DNA of 64,000 bases. Origin: Microbacterium rhizosphaerae (GTDB taxonomy: Bacteria; Actinomycetota; Actinomycetes; Actinomycetales; Microbacteriaceae). The stretch is taken from positions 2,542,001 through 2,606,000 of the forward strand of contig NZ_CP139368.1 of NCBI RefSeq assembly GCF_034120055.1, written 5' to 3'. The position numbers were made by a program, and so were the translations under genes. Shown here in pieces: positions 58,548 through 64,000 of the stretch (its first letter is position 1; the number at the start of each line of letters is the position of its first letter). The notes under the pieces are model-generated. The model had not been told where the DNA came from. It searched no databases and saw nothing but the letters and a program-made list of their open reading frames with translations.

Positions 58548-59092
58548 TGGCACGCCAGACCCGACAGCCCTCGCTCGACGCGCCCCGCGGGCGCTCGGGC
58601 ATGCTGAGCCGCAACCCGCAGCAGCAGTCCAGCGACCGGTTCGGCCGCTTCTCCGAGGCGTTCGCGCGCGCCATGGGCACCTCCGGGTTCCTCATCGGCA
58701 TGACGATCTTCGTCGCGGTGTGGCTGACCTGGAACATCTGGGCGCCTCCCGCGCTGCAGTACGACCCGGCGAAGACGAATTTCACGCTGCTGACGCTCAT
58801 CCTGTCGCTGCAGGCCTCGTACGCCGCGCCCCTCATCCTGTTGGCGCAGAACCGGCAGGACGACCGCGACCGCGTCCAGATCGAGCAGGACCGGCAGCGC
58901 GCGGAGCGCAATCTCGCCGACACCGAGTACCTCGCCCGCGAGATCGTGGCCCTGCGCATGGCGCTGACAGAGGTCTCCGGAGAGGTCGTGACGAAGGACA
59001 CGCTGCGCCAGGAACTGCGCGGCCTCCTCGAGCAGCTGGACGAGCGCGACGCCCGCGCGGTGGCCGTCGAGCGGCCGGGAGGACCGGCGTGA
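58547..59092 (+). CDS. DUF1003 membrane protein
   Basis: 181 residues from the ATG at 58547, overlapping the upstream stop (TGATG). Two membrane helices with the family motifs FGRFSEAFARAMGTSGFLIGMTIFVAVWLTWNI and LLTLILSLQASYAAPLILLAQNRQ are followed by a long coiled-coil-like helix rich in Arg, Asp and Glu. The MgtE-N/DUF1003 pair is common in Actinobacteria, which suggests the two form a membrane complex; function unproven. Confidence 0.9.
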   Translation: MARQTRQPSLDAPRGRSGMLSRNPQQQSSDRFGRFSEAFARAMGTSGFLIGMTIFVAVWLTWNIWAPPALQYDPAKTNFTLLTLILSLQASYAAPLILLAQNRQDDRDRVQIEQDRQRAERNLADTEYLAREIVALRMALTEVSGEVVTKDTLRQELRGLLEQLDERDARAVAVERPGGPA

Positions 59093-60243
59093 CCGCACAG
59101 GGCGACGCCCTGCTGGGCGACGCGGTGCGCGCTGCCGTCGGAGCCGTCTCGGATCCCGAGCTGCGCCGCCCCCTCGCCGATCTGGGGATGCTGCGCGACA
59201 TCCGGGTCGACGGCGGCACGGCGCACGTCGGCATCGCGCTGACCATCGTCGGGTGCCCGGCCGCCCAGCGCATCGAGCGGGACGTGCGCGAGGCCGCCGC
59301 CTCGGTGGCCGGAGTGGATGCCGTCGACCTCACCGTCGGAGTCATGACCTCGGACGAGCGCCGCGAGCTGACCGAGCGCCTGCGCGGGGCTCGTACGCGG
59401 ACGATCCCCTTCGGTCCCGAGTCCCTGACGCGCGTCATCGCCGTGACGAGTGGCAAGGGCGGCGTCGGGAAGTCGACCCTGACCGCCAACCTCGCGGTCG
59501 CCCTCGCGCGCCGTGGCCTTGCGGTGGGGCTCGTGGACGCGGACGTGCACGGCTTCTCGATCCCGGCGCTGCTCGGGCTCGTCGACGACGCGGGCCGCAC
59601 AGTGAAGCCCACCCGCATCGACGAGCTCATCCTGCCGCCGGTCGCGTACGACGTGAAGACCATCTCGATCGGCATGTTCCTTCGGGAGGGCGACGAAGGC
59701 GCGGCGGTCGCGTGGCGCGGGCCGATGCTGCACCGGACCGTCCAGCAGTTCCTGACCGACGTGCACTTCGGCGACCTCGACGTCCTGCTCCTCGACATGC
59801 CTCCCGGCACGGGCGACGTCGCGATCTCCGTCGGCCAGCTCCTCCCTCACGCGGAAGTGCTCGTCGTGACGACACCGCAGACCGCGGCATCGGACGTCGC
59901 GGTCCGCAGCGGCCTCGTCGCGCGTCAGACGGGACAGCACGTCATCGGCGTGGTGGAGAACATGGGCGCGATGACCCTCCCCGATGGGACGGTCGTCGAC
60001 CTCTTCGGGTCAGGGGGCGGAGAGCGTGTCGCAGAGGCGCTCTCCACCGCCGAGGAGACCGTCGCGCTGCTCGCCCAGGTGCCGCTGAGCCCCGCGCTGA
60101 GAGCGGGCGGGGATGCCGGCATCCCTGTCGTCGTCGCCGACCCGGATGATTCCGCGGCTCGTGCGATCGTCGACCTCGCGGCGCGGTTGTCGGTGCGACC
60201 GCGCGGTCTCTCCGGCCGCTCGCTCCCGGTCACGCCCCGCTAG
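59089..60243 (+). CDS. mrp: Mrp/ApbC-type Fe-S carrier P-loop ATPase
   Basis: 384 residues from a GTG at 59089 that overlaps the DUF1003 stop (GTGA), with GGGAGG upstream. A DUF59 (MIP18-like) domain (~1-100) precedes the ParA/MinD-type ATPase: deviant Walker A TSGKGGVGKST, VDADVHG, LLDMPPGTGDV and VENMGAM. The CxxC seen in many Mrp proteins is missing at MTLPDGTVVDLFG, as I recall for actinobacterial forms. It carries Fe-S clusters to target enzymes. Confidence 0.93.
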   Translation: MTAQGDALLGDAVRAAVGAVSDPELRRPLADLGMLRDIRVDGGTAHVGIALTIVGCPAAQRIERDVREAAASVAGVDAVDLTVGVMTSDERRELTERLRGARTRTIPFGPESLTRVIAVTSGKGGVGKSTLTANLAVALARRGLAVGLVDADVHGFSIPALLGLVDDAGRTVKPTRIDELILPPVAYDVKTISIGMFLREGDEGAAVAWRGPMLHRTVQQFLTDVHFGDLDVLLLDMPPGTGDVAISVGQLLPHAEVLVVTTPQTAASDVAVRSGLVARQTGQHVIGVVENMGAMTLPDGTVVDLFGSGGGERVAEALSTAEETVALLAQVPLSPALRAGGDAGIPVVVADPDDSAARAIVDLAARLSVRPRGLSGRSLPVTPR

Positions 60244-60262
60244 GGTCGTACGCGTCGCCGGC

Positions 60263-60628
60263 TCAGGTCGCCTCCGCGTCGAAGGGCGGAACGTCTCCCG
60301 GAACGAAGGTCTGGATCGTCGCCGCCGCAGCGGGCGCTGCAGCCGCGGCCGTCGCGACCGACGCCACCGGCGCGTCGTCGAGGAGCGCCTCGCGGATGAT
60401 GCGCCGGGGGTCGTACTGGCGGGGGTCGAGAGTGCGCCAGTCGAGGTCGTCGAAGTCCTCGCCCATCTCGTCCTTGACGCGGTCCCGCGCGCCGCGGATG
60501 AACTCGCGCGCGCGGACGGTGAACTGCGCGAGCGACGCCGCGTACCTCGGCAGCCGCTCCGGTCCGACGAGGAACGCGGCGATCACACCGATCACCAGCA
60601 GCTTCTCGATGGTGAGGCCGAAGATCAT
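60263..60628 (-). CDS. tatB: Twin-arginine translocase subunit TatB
   Basis: 121 residues. The N-terminal membrane helix begins MIFGLTIEKLLVIGVIAAF with the TatB-type Glu at position 8, then the hinge VGPERLPRYAASLAQF and a charged amphipathic helix. The C-terminal ~40 residues are Ala/Pro-rich. TatB with TatC recognises twin-arginine signal peptides. No tatA or tatC is adjacent, as is normal in Actinobacteria. It converges with mrp, 19 bases apart. Confidence 0.9.
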   Translation of the reverse strand: MIFGLTIEKLLVIGVIAAFLVGPERLPRYAASLAQFTVRAREFIRGARDRVKDEMGEDFDDLDWRTLDPRQYDPRRIIREALLDDAPVASVATAAAAAPAAAATIQTFVPGDVPPFDAEAT

Positions 60629-60703
60629 GAGTTCAGGTTACCCGCCGCGCCTGGCGGTGGCCCCACCCGCGCACGCGTAGGCTTCGGAACGGAGGTCTGG
60701 GAT

Positions 60704-61357
60704 ATGGGCGAGAAGGAGGCGCAGGCGGTCGACGGCGCGAAGGACCGGTTCGCGCGCGAGACGATCGTCGAGCCGGAGCACATCGCTCGGGCGCGTGCGC
60801 ACGCCCTCGAGCTCGGTGCCGCACCGGTGAGCCCGCCCGTCGGCGCGCAGATCGCCGTGCTCGCCGCCGCCTCCGCCGCCCTGAACATCGTCGAGATCGG
60901 CACCGGTGCCGGCATCTCGGGTCTGTGGCTGCTGCACGGCGCCCCACGGGCGATCCTCACGACGATCGACACCGAGCCCGAGCACCTCGCCGCCGCACGG
61001 CAGGCGTTCGGAGACGCCCGCATCCCGCCCGCCCGCTCCCGGTTCATCACCGGACGCGCGGCCGACGTGCTGCCCCGTATGAACGAGGCGTCGTACGACA
61101 TCGTGCTGGTGGACGCCGACCCCGACGGTGTCATCGAGTACGTGGAGCACGGCCTGAAGCTCGTGCGCCCGGGTGGCACTGTCCTCGTGCCGCGCGTGCT
61201 CGCCGGCGGCGCGGTCGCCGACCCGGTGCGGCGCGATCCGGTCACGACGGCCTACCGCTCGCTCATCACGGAGACGCAGAACTCCCCCGCGGTGATCGGC
61301 GCGCTCTCCACCGTGGCCGAGGGACTGCTGCAGCTCACGACGCTCCCCTCGGCATAG
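60704..61357 (+). CDS. SAM-dependent O-methyltransferase
   Basis: 217 residues from the ATG at 60704, with GGAGG 8 bases upstream and a TAGGCT -10 box at 60678-60683. Class I methyltransferase motifs: VEIGTGAGISGLWLLHG (SAM loop), TIDTEPEHLAAARQAF, YDIVLVDADPDGVIEYVEHGLKLVRPGG. It resembles the catechol/caffeoyl-CoA-type O-methyltransferase family (Rv1220c-like). Acceptor unknown. It diverges from tatB, a gene order also seen in mycobacteria. Confidence 0.9.
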   Translation: MGEKEAQAVDGAKDRFARETIVEPEHIARARAHALELGAAPVSPPVGAQIAVLAAASAALNIVEIGTGAGISGLWLLHGAPRAILTTIDTEPEHLAAARQAFGDARIPPARSRFITGRAADVLPRMNEASYDIVLVDADPDGVIEYVEHGLKLVRPGGTVLVPRVLAGGAVADPVRRDPVTTAYRSLITETQNSPAVIGALSTVAEGLLQLTTLPSA

Positions 61358-61386
61358 CCGTACCCGTCCGGGTCCCGGAGACGACG

Positions 61387-61410
61387 AAGGCCGGTCCGAA
61401 GACCGGCCTT
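61387..61410. terminator. Hairpin terminator between methyltransferase and DUF3117
   Basis: AAGGCCGGTC-CGAA-GACCGGCCTT, a perfect 10-bp stem with a CGAA tetraloop between two convergent genes. No long T-run. Confidence 0.7.
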
Positions 61411-61429
61411 CCCGTGATCGCGGAGGTGC

Positions 61430-61603
61430 TCAGGCGGCGCTGACGACCTCGCCGAGCACGTTGTAGAGCTCCTTGGCCTCGGCGTCGTTCACGGAGACGA
61501 CGAGACGACCGCCGCCCTCGAGCGGCACACGCACGATGATGAGGCGGCCCTCCTTGACGGCCTCCATCGGCCCGTCTCCGGTTCTCGGCTTCATGGCTGC
61601 CAT
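61430..61603 (-). CDS. DUF3117 family protein
   Basis: 57 residues. The ATG at 61603 is chosen over one at 61636 because AAAGGGAG lies just upstream and the family begins MAAMKPRTGDGPMEAVKEGR. The rest, LIIVRVPLEGGGRLVVSVNDAEAKELYNVL, is a small beta-rich fold conserved across Actinobacteria. Function unknown. A TAAACT box (61636-61641, minus strand) is the likely -10, giving a leader of about 25 bases. Confidence 0.92.
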   Translation of the reverse strand: MAAMKPRTGDGPMEAVKEGRLIIVRVPLEGGGRLVVSVNDAEAKELYNVLGEVVSAA

Positions 61604-61705
61604 TCTTGGCTCCCTTTCGTCGCTGGTCTGGATCAAGTTTATCGTCTGTTACTGACAGGCCTGAAATCGCGGCGGATTCCGGCGGTTCCTCCGCATGTAT
61701 TCCGG

Positions 61706-62935
61706 CTAGGGAATCTGCCAATAGGTGTTGGCGAGCGCATACATGTTGTAGATCCACCACCACTGCCCGACGATGCACGCGATCAGGACGCCGACCCGCC
61801 ACGGCGTCGACTTCGGCGCCGCGACCGCGCCCCACAGCGGCGAGAGCGGGAAGAGGAGCCGGAAGATGCTCGACTGAGGGAAGAAGACCGCCAGGAGGTA
61901 GAGCAGGTAGCTCGCCGACCACAGCCGCAGCTCGACACCGAGCCGCCGCACGTGCGGCTCGAAGAGCAGGAGAGCCGCGATCGCCACCACCGCCGCGGCG
62001 AGGAAGACGTATCCCCCGTACTCGCCCCAGCCCCACACGCCCGACCAGAAGTGAGCGCCGACGAGGAAGCCGTCGAAGGGGAAGAAGTTGCTCGCCGAGT
62101 CCGGGATCCAGTTCCTGCGCCAGGCGAGCTCCGTCCGCAGGTAGGCGCTCGGATCCCGTGTCGCGATCCCGGCGATCACCTGCCACGCGAAGCCGACGAC
62201 CGTGGCGAGGGCGGCGAGCGCCACGATGTGCACGATCTCGCGCACCCCGAGGGGCTCGCGCGTGCGGGTGAACCACCGCCAGATGCCGAACAGGCCCAGG
62301 AGCAGTGCGAAGGCCAGCACGCCGGGTCGCGTGAATCCCATGAGCGGGATCAGCAGGTACAGCCACCCGTAGCGCCGCTGCATGAGCAGCCACAGCGCCA
62401 GCAGCAGCCACAGCATGAAGAGGGCCTCGGCGTAGCCGACCTGGAAGAGCGCGGCGAGAGGGCCCGACACGAAGAAGAGGACCGCCCACGTCGACGCCGT
62501 GGCATCCAGCTTGAGCCGCAGCATGCGGAAGAGCACGAGTGCGGAGAGGTAGCCCGCGACGAGCGAGATGAACACCGCCGCGACCGGCCAGCCGCCGAGC
62601 GGGATGCCGACGAGCTTCGCCAGGTACGGATACAGCGGCAGGAACGCCCATTGGTTCTCGGTGACCTGTCCCTGCGGGTTCACCGGGACGGTGGACGGAT
62701 ACCCGTTGTCCGCCGTGAACCAGTACCACTGCGCATCCCAGCCCATGACAAGCGTCCCGAATGCGGCGTGCATCCCGAATCGGGATGCGGGACCCGACAA
62801 CGCCGATGCGCCGAAGAAGAACAGCGTCGTGACAACGCGTGCGGCGACGTAGAGGACCGCGACGCGCAGGGCAGGGTGCTGCCACGCGCGTTCGAGGGCG
62901 CCCGGCTCGTCTCGGGTCAGCGTGCCGTCAGCCAT
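61706..62935 (-). CDS. Multi-pass mannosyltransferase-like (GT-C/PIG-V type) protein
   Basis: 409 residues with about ten membrane helices. The early luminal loop MGWDAQWYWFTADNGYP contains the aspartate and WD(A/G)xW pattern of PIG-V/GT-C enzymes, and FLPLYPYLAKL follows. Such proteins use polyprenyl-phosphate-mannose to glycosylate lipids or proteins on the outer face; the substrate is inferred. Its start overlaps the end of dapE by 19 bases. Confidence 0.82.
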   Translation of the reverse strand: MADGTLTRDEPGALERAWQHPALRVAVLYVAARVVTTLFFFGASALSGPASRFGMHAAFGTLVMGWDAQWYWFTADNGYPSTVPVNPQGQVTENQWAFLPLYPYLAKLVGIPLGGWPVAAVFISLVAGYLSALVLFRMLRLKLDATASTWAVLFFVSGPLAALFQVGYAEALFMLWLLLALWLLMQRRYGWLYLLIPLMGFTRPGVLAFALLLGLFGIWRWFTRTREPLGVREIVHIVALAALATVVGFAWQVIAGIATRDPSAYLRTELAWRRNWIPDSASNFFPFDGFLVGAHFWSGVWGWGEYGGYVFLAAAVVAIAALLLFEPHVRRLGVELRLWSASYLLYLLAVFFPQSSIFRLLFPLSPLWGAVAAPKSTPWRVGVLIACIVGQWWWIYNMYALANTYWQIP

Positions 62936-63993
62936 GCCCGCAGTCCACGCTCGACGGCGTCGATCTGGGCGAGCGGCACCCGCTCCTCGTCGTGGTGGGC
63001 CAGCTGCGGGTCACCCGGACCGTAGTTGACCGCAGGTACGCCGAGGGACGAGAACCGGGCGACATCGGTCCACCCGTACTTCGGTCGGGGCTCTGCGCCC
63101 ACGGCGGCGAGGAACTCCTGTGCGAGCGGCGCATCCAGACCCGGTCGCGCCCCCTCGGCCGCATCCGTGATCTCGACCTCGAAGCCGGCGAACACATCGC
63201 GCAGATGCGCGGCGGCGGCCTCGGCCGACCGGCTGGGTGCGAAGCGGTAGTTCACCTCGATCTCGCAGAGGTCGGGGATCACGTTGCCGGCGATGCCGCC
63301 GCGGATGGCGACGGCATTGAGGCCCTCGCGGTAGGCGAGCCCGTCGACGGTCACCTCCCGCGGGCGGTACTCGGACAGCCGCATGAGGATGGGCGCGGCG
63401 CGGTGGATGGCGTTCTCGCCCACCCACGCACGGGCGCTGTGCGCACGGATGCCGTGCGTGCGGACGACGGCGCGCATCGTGCCGTTGCATCCGCCTTCCA
63501 CCTGACCGTTGGACGGTTCGCCGAGGATCGCGAAGTCGGCGGCGAACAGATCCGGGCGGTCTCGCGAGAGGCGCCCGAGGCCGTTGCGGTCGGCCTCGAC
63601 CTCTTCGTGGTCGTACCACATCCAGGTGAGGTCGACGCGGGGCTCGGCGAGCTCGGCGGCGAGCTTCAGCTGCACGGCGACCCCCGCCTTCATGTCGACC
63701 GTGCCGCGGCCCCACAGGTAGGGCTCGCCGTCGATCTCGATGTCGCGCGTCGGCACGTTCGCGTTGATCGGGACCGTGTCGATGTGGCCCGCGATCGCCA
63801 CGCGCTGCGGACGGCCGAGGTCGGTGCGCGCGACGATCGTGTCGCCGTCCCGGAACACCTCGAGGTGCGGGAGCGCGCTCACCGCCTCGAAGATCGCATC
63901 GGCGAGCGTCGTCTCGTCGTCGGAGACGCTGGGGATGTCGCAGATCGCGCGGGTGAGCGACACACTGGACGCGGACAGGTCGAGGCGCGGCAT
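62917..63993 (-). CDS. dapE: Succinyl-diaminopimelate desuccinylase
   Basis: 358 residues, complete in the window. M20 metallopeptidase motifs: AIAGHIDTVPIN (His and Asp), YLWGRGTVDMKAGVA (bridging Asp), WYDHEEVEADRNGLG (catalytic Glu pair), LGEPSNGQVEGGCNGT and the dimerisation (lid) domain ~170-280. It hydrolyses N-succinyl-LL-diaminopimelate in lysine and peptidoglycan synthesis. The ATG is followed upstream by TCGGAGG at the window edge, matching the leaderless-type spacer seen elsewhere, but the promoter is cut off. Confidence 0.94.
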   Translation of the reverse strand: MPRLDLSASSVSLTRAICDIPSVSDDETTLADAIFEAVSALPHLEVFRDGDTIVARTDLGRPQRVAIAGHIDTVPINANVPTRDIEIDGEPYLWGRGTVDMKAGVAVQLKLAAELAEPRVDLTWMWYDHEEVEADRNGLGRLSRDRPDLFAADFAILGEPSNGQVEGGCNGTMRAVVRTHGIRAHSARAWVGENAIHRAAPILMRLSEYRPREVTVDGLAYREGLNAVAIRGGIAGNVIPDLCEIEVNYRFAPSRSAEAAAAHLRDVFAGFEVEITDAAEGARPGLDAPLAQEFLAAVGAEPRPKYGWTDVARFSSLGVPAVNYGPGDPQLAHHDEERVPLAQIDAVERGLRAWLTAR

Positions 63994-64000
63994 CCTCCGA

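Overview
This is a 64 kb chromosomal window from a high-GC actinobacterium. The family is probably Microbacteriaceae and a Microbacterium-like genus is most likely; that is inference from the GC-rich codon use, frequent GTG/TTG starts, actinobacterial gene families (AdnAB, DUF3039, DUF3107, DUF3117, DUF2342, UPF0182) and familiar gene orders. Most of it is ordinary core genome. Only the first ~1.46 kb looks acquired: its GC is visibly lower (55-62% in lines I counted) and its four ORFs have no recognised family.

Layout. 1-1460: accessory ORFs that end exactly inside a cpaF/tadA-type pilus ATPase gene, cutting it at its Walker A motif. 2159-4530: membrane-anchored esterase, tRNA-Leu(UAG), DedA protein. 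4534-7841: divergent Ku and LigD (non-homologous end joining). 7838-15611: zinc/cation efflux, rdgB-rph-murI, pncB, DUF3039, ABC exporter. 15809-18265: nucleotidyltransferase, EcsC-like protein, small unknowns, XRE regulator. 18395-23627: maltokinase under a LacI-type operator, a GT2 glycosyltransferase and two CDP-glycerol-type glycerophosphotransferases, suggesting storage-sugar and wall-polymer functions. 23673-29556: HtrA-like protease, PLP aminotransferase, nitrilase-family hydrolase, LysR regulator divergent from an EamA exporter, initiator tRNA-Met.

29603-49824 is a conserved actinobacterial block that, from memory, parallels M. tuberculosis Rv3193c-Rv3211: UPF0182, Lon-like PDZ protease, DUF2342, an orphan E1-like (TOMM-type) protein, UvrD2-like helicase, NudC, a degenerate phosphotransferase, AdnB, AdnA, DUF3107, a ferritin-like protein and a DEAD-box helicase. 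49962-63993 holds a SHOCT protein, PHP phosphoesterase, EEP-family phosphatase, aminopeptidase P with a gamma-glutamyltransferase, a stress-protein homologue, an operon of a soluble MgtE-N protein, DUF1003 and Mrp, then TatB, an O-methyltransferase, DUF3117, a membrane mannosyltransferase and DapE.

Two window-wide patterns stand out. At least 15 genes have a TANNNT -10 box exactly 6-7 nt before the start codon, the signature of leaderless mRNA. The hexamer GGATGC/GCATCC is strongly over-represented and often uses otherwise uncommon codons (GAT, GCA). The most unusual local features are a six-copy 18-bp tandem repeat translated at the N-terminus of RdgB, the cut cpaF, the orphan E1-like gene overlapping uvrD2 tail to tail, and a likely pseudokinase.
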